A stretch of 64,000 nucleotides of DNA from WTGA01 sp965214055. GTDB lineage: Bacteria; Pseudomonadota; Gammaproteobacteria; Arenicellales; Poriferihabitantaceae. A program made the position numbers and the translations under genes. The DNA is taken from assembly GCA_965214055.1 (NCBI GenBank), contig OZ243931.1:1116001-1180000 (forward strand), given 5' to 3'. Below the pieces are notes generated by a model. It saw only the letters and a list, made by a program, of their open reading frames with translations, was not told the DNA's origin and made no database searches. Below are positions 1-10,139 of this stretch, in pieces; within the stretch, counting starts at the first letter, position 1, and every line of letters starts with the position of its first letter.

Positions 1-87
1 TGGGATGAGCCGGGCGCGCGCGCTGTTGAGCATGATCTGTTGCTGATGGTGCTTGTGGGCATGGTCTCCTGTCTATACCGGATCTAA
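1..87 (+). CDS. C-terminal end of an unidentified protein (partial)
   Basis: The frame is open from base 1 and stops at 85-87. It encodes 28 residues ending in a hydrophobic stretch (LLLMVLVGMVSCLYRI). This could be the last membrane segment of a protein whose gene begins outside the window. I do not recognise the family, and 28 codons is too short to exclude chance. Confidence 0.3.
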   Translation, partial: WDEPGARAVEHDLLLMVLVGMVSCLYRI

Positions 88-508
88 TTCAGCAAGGACG
101 GGAACGGTGGGTGTTCTTCCGAAATGAAGTTCTGTATAGAACAGGTTCGGGTTCCCGCGTTTGCTTTTTGGATCGGGGCTGACTGTAGAAATAAACGGAG
201 AGGGGTCCTGAGTGGTTATGCGGGTCCTTCCGTCTTTCTGGTTCCAGAAGATGCCTGCCTTGTCAAATAGGCTGTCTTTTTATTCTGTTTGCTTTTTTTC
301 ATGAGAGAAATATTACAACCTCATCTTGATGGCTGCACTGGCAGAGCTTCCTTTCCGTGATCATGGGATCGCACCCATGAGCCAGGCGACCTTCTGCTTT
401 ATAATCGTTGTTGTCGTACTTGCCGACCTCTGCAAGGCAAAGACGCCTCTCGCTTGATGGGCAGCAGTCTTATCAAGCACCCGTTTCACCGATAACTCAA
501 TATTTATT
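88..508. other. intergenic, no gene seen
   Basis: This 421-bp stretch carries only open frames that look accidental, including frames antisense to the next gene. It presumably holds the promoter of the DUF1244 gene. I could not single out a convincing -35/-10 pair. Confidence 0.4.
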
Positions 509-829
509 ATGTCCGACTTACCTGAAATAAACGATGAACAGCGCACAGCCATTGAAGCGGCTGTATTTCGCAAAATGATTGGCCACTTTCGAAAATACCC
601 TGAAGTGCAGAATATCGACCTCATGAACCTGGCGTATTTTTGCCGCAACTGTTTTTCCAAATGGTATATGGGGGCTGCCCGGGACAATGGAGTTGAACTG
701 GATTACGACCAGGCCAGGGAAATCGTCTATGGCATGCCCTATGCACAATACAAGGCCAGCCATCAGGAAAAAGCAACGGACGGACAACTCCGGGCCTTTG
801 AAGAAAGCCAGAAGAAGGCAACAGAATAA
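509..829 (+). CDS. DUF1244 domain protein
   Basis: A 106-residue cytoplasmic protein. It matches the DUF1244 family, a small alpha-helical family of proteobacteria with no assigned function, over nearly its full length. The recognisable blocks are AAVFRKMIGHFRKYPEVQN near residue 20, the signature NIDLMNLAYFCRNCFSKWY near residue 40, and EIVYGMPYAQYKA near residue 75. Two conserved cysteines lie in the central block. ATG 509 is the first in-frame start and gives the usual family length. The gene converges on hemE with about 110 bp between the stop codons. The family call is secure; no function can be given. Confidence 0.88.
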   Translation: MSDLPEINDEQRTAIEAAVFRKMIGHFRKYPEVQNIDLMNLAYFCRNCFSKWYMGAARDNGVELDYDQAREIVYGMPYAQYKASHQEKATDGQLRAFEESQKKATE

Positions 830-887
830 TCACCCGTCTACGGGGTATTCACCCCTTCTTTGGAAGAACATCCCGGGAAAAATTCGG

Positions 888-906
888 GGCCGGGATTTCT
901 CCGGCC
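888..906. terminator. hairpin between convergent genes
   Basis: GGCCGG (888-893), a 7-nt loop and CCGGCC (901-906) form a GC-rich hairpin between the ends of the DUF1244 gene and hemE. A second GC-rich inverted repeat follows at about 909-924. Neither has a clear T-run, so intrinsic termination is only suggested. Confidence 0.3.
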
Positions 907-937
907 TCCGGCGCGTGGCGCCGTCCCGGCATCCCCC

Positions 938-1984
938 TCACCTTCTTTGGCTATGGTGGTGGACGGCATCCACCAGGGTCTTGACCCGATCGGGCTGGAT
1001 ACCTGGATGAATACCATGTCCGAGATTGAAGACATGGCCTTCAGCCTGCCCGAAATCATCCAGAATTCGTTTCACTTCCCGCACCACTTTCTCATTGGAG
1101 GCATACAGTACCGTCGGGTCCATATTCCCCTGCAGGGCCACTTTGTGGCCCACCCTTTTTCTCGCCGCGGACAACGAAATGGTCCAGTCGACACCAATGG
1201 CATCACAGCCTGTTTCGGAAATTTGTTCCAGCCAGTTGCTGCCGCCCTTGGTAAATAAAATAACGGGGATGTCCCGCATGTGCCCCATTACCTTTAGTGC
1301 CGAGACAATGCGATGCATGTATCGAAGGGAAAACTCAAGATAATCCGGGGTGCTCAGTACCCCGCCCCAGGTATCAAATATCATCAGGGCCTGGGCACCG
1401 GCTTTCGCCTGGGCAGACAGGTAGTCAATCACGGTATGACAGACCCTGTCCAGGAGTTCATGCATCAATCCGGGCTGGTCATGCATCAGCCCCTTCACCA
1501 GTCCGAATTCCTTGCTTCCACCCCCTTCCACCATATAGGTGGCCAGCGTCCAGGGACTGCCGGAGAATCCCACCAGCGGGACTTTGCCGCCAAGTTCGGA
1601 TCGAATGAGTCGAACCGCCTCCATGACGTATCCGAGTTGATCCTCAACATCCACCCCCGGAAGATTTTCGATGTCTTTTTGGTTTCTGATCGGGTATTCA
1701 AAGCGCGGGCCAATGCCCTCCTGGATACTCAATCCCAAACCCATGGCATCGGGGATCGTCAAAATATCGGAGAACAGGATGGCGGCATCCACATCAAAAC
1801 GGCGCAACGGCTGCAAGGTCACTTCACAGGCCATCTCGGGGGATTTGCAAAGCACCAGAAAATCCCCGGCCTGGGCCCGAAGCTGGCGGTATTCCGGCAA
1901 ATAGCGCCCCGCCTGGCGCATGATCCAGATCGGCGTGCAGTCCACGGGTTGTCGGCGTAAAGCTCTCAGGAAACGATCATTCAT
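938..1984 (-). CDS. hemE: uroporphyrinogen decarboxylase
   Basis: Decarboxylates the four acetate side chains of uroporphyrinogen III to give coproporphyrinogen III in cytosolic haem synthesis. The 348-residue length is typical. The family signature PIWIMRQAGRYLPEYR lies at residues 18-33 and contains the invariant arginines that bind the substrate carboxylates. The second signature, GFSGSPWTLATYMVEG, lies near residue 140, and the catalytic aspartate region LFSDILTIPDAMGLGL near residue 70-85. ATG 1984 is close to the conserved N-terminus (NDRFLRAL). The gene lies downstream of gltD on the same strand with about 150 bp between them. The gltBD-hemE order is common in gammaproteobacteria. hemB, an earlier step of the same pathway, is at the far right of this window. 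Confidence 0.97.
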   Translation of the reverse strand: MNDRFLRALRRQPVDCTPIWIMRQAGRYLPEYRQLRAQAGDFLVLCKSPEMACEVTLQPLRRFDVDAAILFSDILTIPDAMGLGLSIQEGIGPRFEYPIRNQKDIENLPGVDVEDQLGYVMEAVRLIRSELGGKVPLVGFSGSPWTLATYMVEGGGSKEFGLVKGLMHDQPGLMHELLDRVCHTVIDYLSAQAKAGAQALMIFDTWGGVLSTPDYLEFSLRYMHRIVSALKVMGHMRDIPVILFTKGGSNWLEQISETGCDAIGVDWTISLSAARKRVGHKVALQGNMDPTVLYASNEKVVREVKRILDDFGQAEGHVFNLGHGIHPGIQPDRVKTLVDAVHHHSQRR

Positions 1985-2134
1985 TTTTGTTTGTCATCAC
2001 ACCAAAGCCAGGGCTGGAAAGAACAGCAGCCATTCATCCGGAACCTGTGCAACGGGACAAGGGCCCGGGGTTGGGTTTCACCCGGACATCACCCACCCGC
2101 AGCCAAAACCGGCACTGTGCACTGCGAAGAAGGT

Positions 2135-3586
2135 CTACTCCGGGAGCTCGCTGTGCCCCTGCAGAAACCGATCCACTGCCCGGGCACATTGCCGGCCCTC
2201 CCGGATCGCCCAGACCACCAGGGATTGACCCCGCCGCATATCCCCCGCAGAAAAGACCTTCTCAATATTGGTCTGGTAGGCGTTCAGGCCACTCACCGGG
2301 GCGGCCACATTGCCCCGGGGGTCGCGCAACACACCCATGTTCTCCAGCAGGCCCTGGTGCACCGGATGGGTAAATCCCATGGCCAGCAGCGCCAGGTCTG
2401 CCTGCAGTTCAAATTCAGTCCCCGCAATTTCACGCATCTGCCACTGACCACCCACGTTGTCCCAGGCGACCTTGACCCCGCTCAATGCGGTGAGCCTGCC
2501 CTGGTCATCCCCCACAAATGCCCGGGTCTTGATATCCCAGATTCGAACGCACCCTTCTTCCTGTGAAGAAGATGTGCGCATTTTGTGGGGCCAGTTCGGC
2601 CAGGTCAGTGCCTTGTTTTCCTTTTCCGGGGGCTGGGACAGGATTTCAATTTGCGTCACGGTGGCCGCCCCCTGGCGTATCGATGTCCCGATACAGTCGG
2701 AACCCGTGTCCCCACCGCCGATGACCACCACCTGTTTGCCTTTCGCAGAAACAAACTCTTCATCGGGTACCACGTTGCCCTGAACCCGCCGGTTATTGGG
2801 CTTCAGGAAATCCATGGCAAAATGGACGCCCTCCAGGTTTCTCCCTTCCACCTCCAGGTCCCGGGGCTGTTCCGACCCCCCTGCCAGCACGATGGCATCG
2901 AAACTCTCGAACAAATCCGAAACCGGAATATCCACGCCGATATGGGTGCCGGTGTGGAATTTGACTCCTTCCGCTTTCATCTGTGCCATGCGCCGGTCGA
3001 TCACCTTCTTGTCCAGCTTGAAATCAGGAATCCCGAAACGCATCAGCCCGCCGCTTCGTTCCTGCTTTTCATAAAGGTGCACGGAATGACCCGCCCGGGC
3101 CAGCTGTTGCGCACAGGCCAGTCCAGCGGGCCCTGCACCGACAACCGCCACATATTTCCCGGTGCGGTGGATGGGGATTTGCGGTTGAATCCAGCCTTCT
3201 TCCCATGCACGGTCTGCAATGCTTTGTTCAATGGTCTTGATGGTCACCGGCTGATCATTGATATTCAGGGTACAGGCCTCTTCACAGGGGGCGGGGCAGA
3301 TTCGTCCCGTGATATCGGGAAAATTGTTGGTGGAGTGCAACACTTCGCTGGCCTGCTTCCAGTCTCCCCGGTAAACCAGGTCATTCCAGTCGGGAATGAT
3401 ATTGTTCACCGGGCACCCGGTCTGGCAATAGGGAATCCCGCAGTCCATGCATCTTGCTCCCTGATTCCGGAGTTCCTCTTCACCCAGGTCCAGCACGAAT
3501 TCCCTGAAATGCCTGGTCCGGTCATCCACGGGCAAATACGGTCTTTCCCGACGCTCAAATTCCATAAATCCGGTGGGCTTACCCAT
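2135..3586 (-). CDS. gltD: glutamate synthase (NADPH) small subunit
   Basis: The beta subunit of GOGAT. It takes electrons from NADPH through FAD and passes them to the large subunit. The product has 483 residues from ATG 3586. The N-terminal iron-sulfur domain carries CMDCGIPYCQTGCP (Cys 46, 49, 54, 58) and CPAPCEEAC (Cys 97, 101, 105). An FAD Rossmann motif (VVGAGPAGLACAQ) starts near residue 148, and an NADPH-binding motif (VVIGGGDTGSDC) near residue 290. A longer frame upstream exists, but the extra 24 residues lie inside gltB and are unlike the family. The first 8 bases overlap the end of gltB, so translational coupling is likely. Confidence 0.96.
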   Translation of the reverse strand: MGKPTGFMEFERRERPYLPVDDRTRHFREFVLDLGEEELRNQGARCMDCGIPYCQTGCPVNNIIPDWNDLVYRGDWKQASEVLHSTNNFPDITGRICPAPCEEACTLNINDQPVTIKTIEQSIADRAWEEGWIQPQIPIHRTGKYVAVVGAGPAGLACAQQLARAGHSVHLYEKQERSGGLMRFGIPDFKLDKKVIDRRMAQMKAEGVKFHTGTHIGVDIPVSDLFESFDAIVLAGGSEQPRDLEVEGRNLEGVHFAMDFLKPNNRRVQGNVVPDEEFVSAKGKQVVVIGGGDTGSDCIGTSIRQGAATVTQIEILSQPPEKENKALTWPNWPHKMRTSSSQEEGCVRIWDIKTRAFVGDDQGRLTALSGVKVAWDNVGGQWQMREIAGTEFELQADLALLAMGFTHPVHQGLLENMGVLRDPRGNVAAPVSGLNAYQTNIEKVFSAGDMRRGQSLVVWAIREGRQCARAVDRFLQGHSELPE

Positions 3587-6500
3587 GTTGCACCTGCCTG
3601 TATTCTTCCGTCTGGATGCCGGCATTCCGGAGGCTTTCCAAGGCACTTTGATATTCAAAAGGCATCACCCGTACAAACCGCGACCGGTATTCACTCCAGC
3701 GTTGAAGAACGGTTTCCGCAATCCGGCTGCCGGTCAACTCAAAATGCCGGCGAATATACCGTTTGAGTCTCGCTTCATCCGCCTCCAGCATGTTTTCAAT
3801 GTCTTCACTCCCCCTGTCTTCGTTTACCGTTTCCAGGTAGACCATTTCCTGGTTGCACTTCTCCTTGAACTGGCCGTCTTCATCCAGCACATAGGCCACA
3901 CCGCCGGACATGCCGGCAGCAAAATTCCGGCCGGTGGACCCCAGGCAAACCACGACCCCCCCCGTCATATACTCGCATCCATGGTCCCCGACACCCTCTA
4001 CGACGGCAACCGCGCCGGAATTTCGGACGCAAAACCGTTCCCCGGCAACCCCGTTGAAAAAGACCTCGCCGCTGATCGCTCCGTACAGCACGGTGTTGCC
4101 GACGATGATGTTCTCTCTTTGGTCCAGGGTCCCGCTGTTGGCCGGCGGATAAATGACCAGCCTCCCTCCGGAAAGCCCTTTCCCGACATAATCATTGCCT
4201 TCCCCCTCCAGCTCCACCGTGATACCCCGTGCCAGCCACGCGCCCAGGGACTGGCCCGCCGTCCCCTTCGCCCGGATGTGGATGGTGTCATCCGGAAGGC
4301 CCTGATGACCGTATTCCTTTACCACGGCGCCGGACAGCATGGTCCCGAACGCCCGGTTGGTATTATTGAGGGCCGTCATGATCCGAACCCTCTGTTTGTG
4401 TTCAAGAGCCAGTCGTGCGGCCTGGATCATCTCCTGGTCCAGAACATCCTCAATACCATGATCCTGGTCTTCACAATTGAAAATGGCCACTTTCCCGTCC
4501 ACCTCGGGTTTGCACAGAATTCTTGAATAATCCAGGCCCCGGGTTTTCCAGTGATCAATCGCCCGGTTCATCTCCAGTCGATCCATTTGCCCGATCATCT
4601 GGTTCACCGTGGAAAATCCAAGACGGGCCATAATCCTTCTCAACTCTTCGGCGACAAAGAAAAAATAATTGACCACATGCTCCGCCTGGCCGGTGAACTT
4701 TTTCCTCAATTCCGGGTTCTGGGTGGCAATCCCAACCGGGCAGGTGTTGAGATGGCATTTCCTCATCATGATGCAACCCTGAACGATGAGTGGTGCGGTG
4801 GCAAATCCAAACTCATCGGCACCCAGCAGTGCCGCGATGGCGATGTCCCGTCCGGTACGCAGCCCACCGTCTACCTGGACCGCGATCCGGCCCCGCAACC
4901 GGTTCATGACCAGGGTCTGGTGGGTTTCAGCCAATCCGATTTCCCAGGGCGACCCGGCATGTTTGATGGATGTCAGCGGACTGGCCCCGGTCCCGCCTTC
5001 ATAACCGGAGATCGTCACATGATCCGCGTGGGCCTTGGACACCCCGGTTGCAACCGTACCCACTCCCACCTCTGAGACCAGTTTCACAGAAATCCTGGCC
5101 TGGGGATTGACATTCTTGAGATCAAAGATCAACTGCGCCAGATCTTCGATGGAATAAATATCATGGTGGGGGGGCGGGGAAATCAACCCGACACCGGGGG
5201 TGGAATGCCGGACACTGGCAATTTGTTCACTGACCTTGTGGCCGGGCAGCTGTCCCCCTTCTCCGGGCTTGGCTCCCTGGGCCATTTTGATCTGGATATC
5301 GTCCGCACTCACCAGGTAGTCCGCGGTGACGCCAAACCGGCCGGATGCAATCTGCTTGATGGCAGACCGCTTCGGGTTTTTTGAGCCATCGGCCAGGGGT
5401 CGGTATCGGGATGCTTCTTCTCCGCCTTCACCGGTATTCGACCGTCCTCCGATCTGGTTCATCGCCACCGCAAGCATGGAATGTGCTTCATGGGAGATGG
5501 AGCCGAACGACATTGCCCCGGTGGAGAACCGCCTGACAATTTCAGCAGCGGGCTCAACCTCTTCAATGGGAATGGGAGCGTCTGACCACTGGAAGTCAAA
5601 CAGGCCTCTCAGGTTGTACAGTGCCTTGTCCTGCTGGTTGACCAGTGCCGAAAATTCTTCAAATGTCCGGGGGTTGTTGGACCGTGTGGCATGCTGCAGC
5701 CGGGACACGGTCTCCGGGTTCCAGACATGCCGTTCCCCCCGGGTCCGATAGGCATAGTCCCCCCCTGAATCCAGCTGTTTCCGGTAAAGCGGGTGGTTGC
5801 CGTAGGCCTGATGATGCCAGGTGAAAATATCCCGTGCAATTTCATCCAGCCCAATGCCCTCAATGGTAGAGCTCGTCCCCTTGAAATACGCCTCCACAAA
5901 GGCCCGGGACAACCCCACTGCATCGAATATCTGGGCACCGCAATACGACTGGTACGTCGATATTCCCATTTTCGACATGACCTTTTTCAGCCCCTTGTTG
6001 ATGGCCCGGGTGTAGCGCTGCTGGACTTCTTCAAAATCCGGGCGATCTTCCAGGTACCGCCGCATCTCATTGATGGTATCAAAAGCCACATAGGGATTGA
6101 TGGCTTCCGCCCCGTATCCCGCCAGCGTGGCAAAGTGGTGCACCTCCAGGCATGCCCCGGTCTCCACAACCAGGCCCGATTCCGTACGCAGGCCCTTTCG
6201 GATCAAATGATGATGCACCGCCGAGGTCGCCAGCAATGCGGGGATCGCAATGTTGTCCGTGTCCATCCGGCGATCGGACAGGATCAAGATGTTAAACCCC
6301 TTCTGAAGGACCGCCTGTTCCGCTTTTTTGCACAACAACCGGATGGCCGCCCCCAGTCCGCGCTGGCCGGCAACCTTGGAAAAGCACATGTTCAGGGTTT
6401 TGGTGCGAAAGGCCCCGTTGGTATGGTCTTCGATCTGTCGAATACGCTCAAGCTGATTGTTGGTGAGCAATGGCTGGGGAACCGTGAGCCGCATCTCCTT

Positions 6501-8171
6501 TCCTCCATCGGCCTGGCCAAACAGGTTGGGCCGGGGTCCGATCAGGGACAACAGCGACATGACCAGTTCTTCCCGGATCGGGTCGATGGGGGGATTGGTC
6601 ACCTGTGCAAAGTTCTGCTTGAAATAAAGTGAAAGATTCTTCGGCTTGTCGGAAAGCACCGCAGGGGGCGCATCGTTGCCCATGGACCCAAGCGCCTCTT
6701 CCCCCTTCTGTATCATCGGAGTCATCAGCATCTTCAGGTCTTCCTGGGTATATCCAAATGCCTGTTGTGTTTTCAACAGCGTCTCCGAATCCGGGGACAT
6801 GGCCCCCACAGCAATCCGCAGGGACCCCAGTTCAATCTGGGTGTTGTCCAGCCATGCCTGATAATTGTTTCGGGAAGCAAGCTGATCCTTGATCTCCTCA
6901 TCGTTGATGATTCTTCCCTGTTCCAGATCAATCAAAAACATTTTCCCGGGCTGCAGCCGCCACTTTTTGCGGATATTGCTTTCAGGGATATCCAATACCC
7001 CCATCTCCGAAGCCATCACCACCGTATTGTCATGGGTGATCAGGTAACGCGCCGGCCTCAGTCCATTGCGGTCCAGGGTTGCACCGATTTGCCGGCCGTC
7101 GGTGAAGGCAACCGCCGCCGGTCCGTCCCATGGCTCCATCAGCGCGGCGTGGTACTCATAGAATGCCCGGCGCTTTGAATCCATCAAATGATTGCCTGAC
7201 CAGGCTTCGGGAATCAGCATCATCATCGCATGGGCCAGGGAATATCCCCCGGCTACCAGCAACTCCAGGGCATTGTCGAATGCCGCAGAATCGGACTGCC
7301 CTTCAGCGATGACCGGCCAGATCTTGTCGATATCATCCCCCAGCACATCGGAATAAAGGGTGCTTCTTCTGGCCGACATCCAGTTCACATTGCCGCGCAA
7401 TGTATTGATTTCGCCATTGTGGGCAATCATTCGAAAGGGATGGGCGAGCTGCCAGGTGGGAAACGTGTTTGTTGAAAACCGTTGATGAACCAGGGCAAGG
7501 CCGGACTCCATGTCATTGTCGAGCAAATCGAGGTAGAACTCTCCCACCTGGTTGGCGAGCAGCATCCCCTTGTAATTGATCAGTCTCGAAGAAAAACTGC
7601 TGAAATAAAAACAGGATTTGTCCTCCATGTCCGACTGTTCTACGGTCCGTTCAATCTGCTTGCGAATGACGAACAGTTTTCGTTCGAATTCATCGCTGTC
7701 CTGAACCCCTGCACCCCGTCGGACCGCCACCTGCCAGATATCCGGGACGGTGGGCTTGATACTGACCCCCAGGTTGGAATGGTCCACGGGAACTTTTCGC
7801 CAGCACAACAGGGTCTGCCCCTCAGCCAGAATATGGTGCTCCACCATCGCTTTCGCCTGCGCCTGCTGCCCCGGGGATGTGGGCAGAAAGATCATGCCAA
7901 CGGCATACTCACCCGGAGCCGGGAGGTCCACGGGCAGGGCCTTCCGAAAAAACCGGTCGGGTATCTGCAGCAGTATTCCGGCCCCGTCTCCTGCCCCGGG
8001 GTCCGCGCCAACCGCTCCGCGGTGGGTAAGATTTTTCAGGATCTGCAGCCCATTGACAATAATGGCATGGCTCCTTGCGCCATCAATATTGGCAATGAAC
8101 CCCACACCGCAGGCATCGTGCTCGTTTCCAGGGTCATACAAACCGGAGGGGGTGGGGCTGGTTCGGTTCAA
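3579..8171 (-). CDS. gltB: glutamate synthase large subunit
   Basis: The alpha subunit of NADPH-GOGAT. It hydrolyses glutamine, channels the ammonia, and makes glutamate from 2-oxoglutarate. The product has 1530 residues, a normal length. Cys21 (HDACGVGFIA) is the N-terminal nucleophile exposed by removal of a short propeptide. The class II amidotransferase domain is followed by the central domain, the FMN-binding synthase domain (MSFGSISHEAHSMLA, GEGGEEASRY), the 3Fe-4S cysteines (CHLNTCPVG, in a CIMMRKC context), and the C-terminal glycine-rich beta-helix. The gene is followed by gltD with an 8-bp overlap. About 250 bp separate it from aroB. The SPOR/DamX-type gene often found there in gammaproteobacteria is absent. 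Confidence 0.97.
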   Translation of the reverse strand: MNRTSPTPSGLYDPGNEHDACGVGFIANIDGARSHAIIVNGLQILKNLTHRGAVGADPGAGDGAGILLQIPDRFFRKALPVDLPAPGEYAVGMIFLPTSPGQQAQAKAMVEHHILAEGQTLLCWRKVPVDHSNLGVSIKPTVPDIWQVAVRRGAGVQDSDEFERKLFVIRKQIERTVEQSDMEDKSCFYFSSFSSRLINYKGMLLANQVGEFYLDLLDNDMESGLALVHQRFSTNTFPTWQLAHPFRMIAHNGEINTLRGNVNWMSARRSTLYSDVLGDDIDKIWPVIAEGQSDSAAFDNALELLVAGGYSLAHAMMMLIPEAWSGNHLMDSKRRAFYEYHAALMEPWDGPAAVAFTDGRQIGATLDRNGLRPARYLITHDNTVVMASEMGVLDIPESNIRKKWRLQPGKMFLIDLEQGRIINDEEIKDQLASRNNYQAWLDNTQIELGSLRIAVGAMSPDSETLLKTQQAFGYTQEDLKMLMTPMIQKGEEALGSMGNDAPPAVLSDKPKNLSLYFKQNFAQVTNPPIDPIREELVMSLLSLIGPRPNLFGQADGGKEMRLTVPQPLLTNNQLERIRQIEDHTNGAFRTKTLNMCFSKVAGQRGLGAAIRLLCKKAEQAVLQKGFNILILSDRRMDTDNIAIPALLATSAVHHHLIRKGLRTESGLVVETGACLEVHHFATLAGYGAEAINPYVAFDTINEMRRYLEDRPDFEEVQQRYTRAINKGLKKVMSKMGISTYQSYCGAQIFDAVGLSRAFVEAYFKGTSSTIEGIGLDEIARDIFTWHHQAYGNHPLYRKQLDSGGDYAYRTRGERHVWNPETVSRLQHATRSNNPRTFEEFSALVNQQDKALYNLRGLFDFQWSDAPIPIEEVEPAAEIVRRFSTGAMSFGSISHEAHSMLAVAMNQIGGRSNTGEGGEEASRYRPLADGSKNPKRSAIKQIASGRFGVTADYLVSADDIQIKMAQGAKPGEGGQLPGHKVSEQIASVRHSTPGVGLISPPPHHDIYSIEDLAQLIFDLKNVNPQARISVKLVSEVGVGTVATGVSKAHADHVTISGYEGGTGASPLTSIKHAGSPWEIGLAETHQTLVMNRLRGRIAVQVDGGLRTGRDIAIAALLGADEFGFATAPLIVQGCIMMRKCHLNTCPVGIATQNPELRKKFTGQAEHVVNYFFFVAEELRRIMARLGFSTVNQMIGQMDRLEMNRAIDHWKTRGLDYSRILCKPEVDGKVAIFNCEDQDHGIEDVLDQEMIQAARLALEHKQRVRIMTALNNTNRAFGTMLSGAVVKEYGHQGLPDDTIHIRAKGTAGQSLGAWLARGITVELEGEGNDYVGKGLSGGRLVIYPPANSGTLDQRENIIVGNTVLYGAISGEVFFNGVAGERFCVRNSGAVAVVEGVGDHGCEYMTGGVVVCLGSTGRNFAAGMSGGVAYVLDEDGQFKEKCNQEMVYLETVNEDRGSEDIENMLEADEARLKRYIRRHFELTGSRIAETVLQRWSEYRSRFVRVMPFEYQSALESLRNAGIQTEEYRQVQHG

Positions 8172-8425
8172 ATCGCGCTCCTGATCGCTGGACTAAATTT
8201 GCAGAAAGAAAAGCCCGCTAACCAGGGCCGGTGCAGCGAGCATTGTCAACCTTGCGGACTGAACAGTATTGCATCCGGGATGCATCTCCCTCCAGCCCGC
8301 AACAGTGCCCTAGAATATATCAACCCGGAGTAAACGACAATACACATTTGAAAGAGACCCCTGCAACACTTAAAATTTACAATCACTTAGCCTTGCCTGC
8401 AAACCGGCTCCAGTGCGGTTCGGGG

Positions 8426-9514
8426 CTACACCTGGCCCCTGGCATATTTTTGCAACGTATCATTGAGAGCGGATTCCGGGTACTCGCTTGCAACAAACGC
8501 CTGGCCGATGCCATTGAGCAGGACCAGTCGAATGGCCCCGTTTTCCACTTTTTTGTCCAATTTCATGGCCGCTTTCAGCGCATCCGTGCATAAAGGGGTC
8601 TTCGCCTCAACGGGCAGTCCCCCCCGCTCAAGGAGGGATACGACACGATGCATGTTTTCCGCTGCCAGCAATCCCATCCTCACCGACATGTGGGTTGCCA
8701 TGACCATGCCCAGGGCCACCGCCTCCCCGTGCAGCCATGTCCCGTACCCCGTTGTGGTTTCGATTGCATGACCAAATGTGTGGCCAAGATTCAGCAATGC
8801 GCGAATGCCACCTTCCCGTTCATCCTGTTCTACAATGGCTGCCTTGTTTTCACACGATTTTCCGATGCAGTACTCCAGGGCCGCCTCCTCTTTCTCCATG
8901 ACCCGCTCCATGTTGTCTTCCAGCCAGATGAAGAAATCCGGGTCGTTGATCATTCCATACTTGATCACTTCGGCAAGGCCGGATGAAAACTCCCGGGGCG
9001 CAAGCGTGGACAGGGTGGCAAGATCGGCGATCACTCTCTTTGGCTGGTAAAACGCACCGATCATGTTTTTTCCAAGGGGGTGGTTCACCGCCGTTTTGCC
9101 GCCCACGGATGAATCGACCTGGGACAACAGGGTGGTGGGGACCTGAATGAATGGAACACCACGCTGATAACAGGCCGCAACAAATCCTGCCATATCTCCG
9201 ATGACCCCCCCTCCCAGTGCTATCACGGTGGCGGACCGGCTCAGGGGGACCCCGAGCATTATGTCAAATATCCGGGTAGCGGTTTCAAGGTTCTTGGTCT
9301 GCTCTCCATCGGGCAACACCATTTCATGAATGGTATGGCCGCGGAGGGCTTTCCTGGTTTTTTCCAGGTACAAGGGCGCCACAATTTCGTTCGTGACAAT
9401 AAACACCTCGGAGCCGCCAATCCAGGGTTGAAATGCTTCGCGGTGATCCAGCAATCCCGCTCCAATGATGATTTCATAACTCCGGGGGCCAAGGCCCACA
9501 TTCACCGTTTTCAT
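8426..9514 (-). CDS. aroB: 3-dehydroquinate synthase
   Basis: Cyclises DAHP to 3-dehydroquinate, the second step of the shikimate pathway, using NAD+ and a divalent metal. The 362-residue length is standard. The hallmark glycine-rich NAD+ region GGGVIGDMAGFVAACY is followed by PTTLLSQVDSSVGGKTAVN with the conserved lysine. Metal ligands are expected in the GLAEVIKYG, LNLGHTFGHAIE and HGEAVALGM blocks, all present. ATG 9514 begins 7 bp after the aroK stop codon, so aroK-aroB form an operon. Confidence 0.97.
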   Translation of the reverse strand: MKTVNVGLGPRSYEIIIGAGLLDHREAFQPWIGGSEVFIVTNEIVAPLYLEKTRKALRGHTIHEMVLPDGEQTKNLETATRIFDIMLGVPLSRSATVIALGGGVIGDMAGFVAACYQRGVPFIQVPTTLLSQVDSSVGGKTAVNHPLGKNMIGAFYQPKRVIADLATLSTLAPREFSSGLAEVIKYGMINDPDFFIWLEDNMERVMEKEEAALEYCIGKSCENKAAIVEQDEREGGIRALLNLGHTFGHAIETTTGYGTWLHGEAVALGMVMATHMSVRMGLLAAENMHRVVSLLERGGLPVEAKTPLCTDALKAAMKLDKKVENGAIRLVLLNGIGQAFVASEYPESALNDTLQKYARGQV

Positions 9515-9521
9515 TTCGCTC

Positions 9522-10028
9522 TCATGATAATTCGTCCAGGACCCGGGCTGCCGTCCGTTGCGCCGGGGCCAAGCCCACCTGCACGATCACATCCGCGACC
9601 TGCCTGTACAGTGGGTCACGTTCCTGGAGAAGCTGCTCCAGGATCGCTTCGGGGTCGCCGGACTGCAGCAAAGGCCGTGTCTTGGAATTGCTCAGCCGGC
9701 GCAACAGGATGTCAATGCGTGCCTGCAAATAAACCACCTGCCCCTGCTGGCACATGATTTGCCGGTTCCCTTTCCTCAGGACAATGCCGCCTCCCGTGGC
9801 GACCACGGTTTCGTGATACCGGCTCACCTCCTTCAATATCCTGCCTTCACGGTCACGAAATCCATCCTCTCCCTCAATTTCGAAAATATGACTCACCGTC
9901 ACCCCGGTGCGCTCTTCCAGCAACCGGTCCGTATCAACGAAATCACAATGCAGCAGCCTGGCCAGAATACGACCCACCGTGGTCTTTCCGGCTCCCATTG
10001 GCCCAACCAAATAGATATTGCCCTGCAA
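9522..10028 (-). CDS. aroK: shikimate kinase
   Basis: Phosphorylates shikimate with ATP to give shikimate-3-phosphate. The 168-residue product has the P-loop GPMGAGKTTVGR at residues 9-20, the shikimate-binding DTDRLLEERTGV, the GGGIV motif near residue 80, and the adenine-binding lid RRLSNSKTRPLL. The only in-frame start that keeps the N-terminus is TTG 10028; no ATG or GTG precedes it in frame. The gene is upstream of aroB in the same operon. In many gammaproteobacteria pilMNOPQ precedes aroK; here those genes are missing. Confidence 0.94.
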   Translation of the reverse strand: MQGNIYLVGPMGAGKTTVGRILARLLHCDFVDTDRLLEERTGVTVSHIFEIEGEDGFRDREGRILKEVSRYHETVVATGGGIVLRKGNRQIMCQQGQVVYLQARIDILLRRLSNSKTRPLLQSGDPEAILEQLLQERDPLYRQVADVIVQVGLAPAQRTAARVLDELS

Positions 10029-10100
10029 CGCTGCGCATGAATGATGTGGTGATTGTCAACCCAAAGACTACTGGAACCGGGGAGTTTGATCAATCATTCC

Positions 10101-10139
10101 GGCCGAAACAACCGGCCGGGCCCACCGGTTGTTTCGGCC
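10101..10139 (+). terminator. strong hairpin, T-rich on the plus strand
   Basis: A perfect 15-bp stem (10101-10115 with 10125-10139, arm GGCCGAAACAACCGG) closes a 9-nt loop and is followed by CTTTTCCTT on the plus strand. This has the form of a rho-independent terminator for a plus-strand transcript. No plus-strand gene is seen just upstream, because aroK runs the other way. It may be a leftover from a lost gene, or part of the aroK leader. Confidence 0.5.
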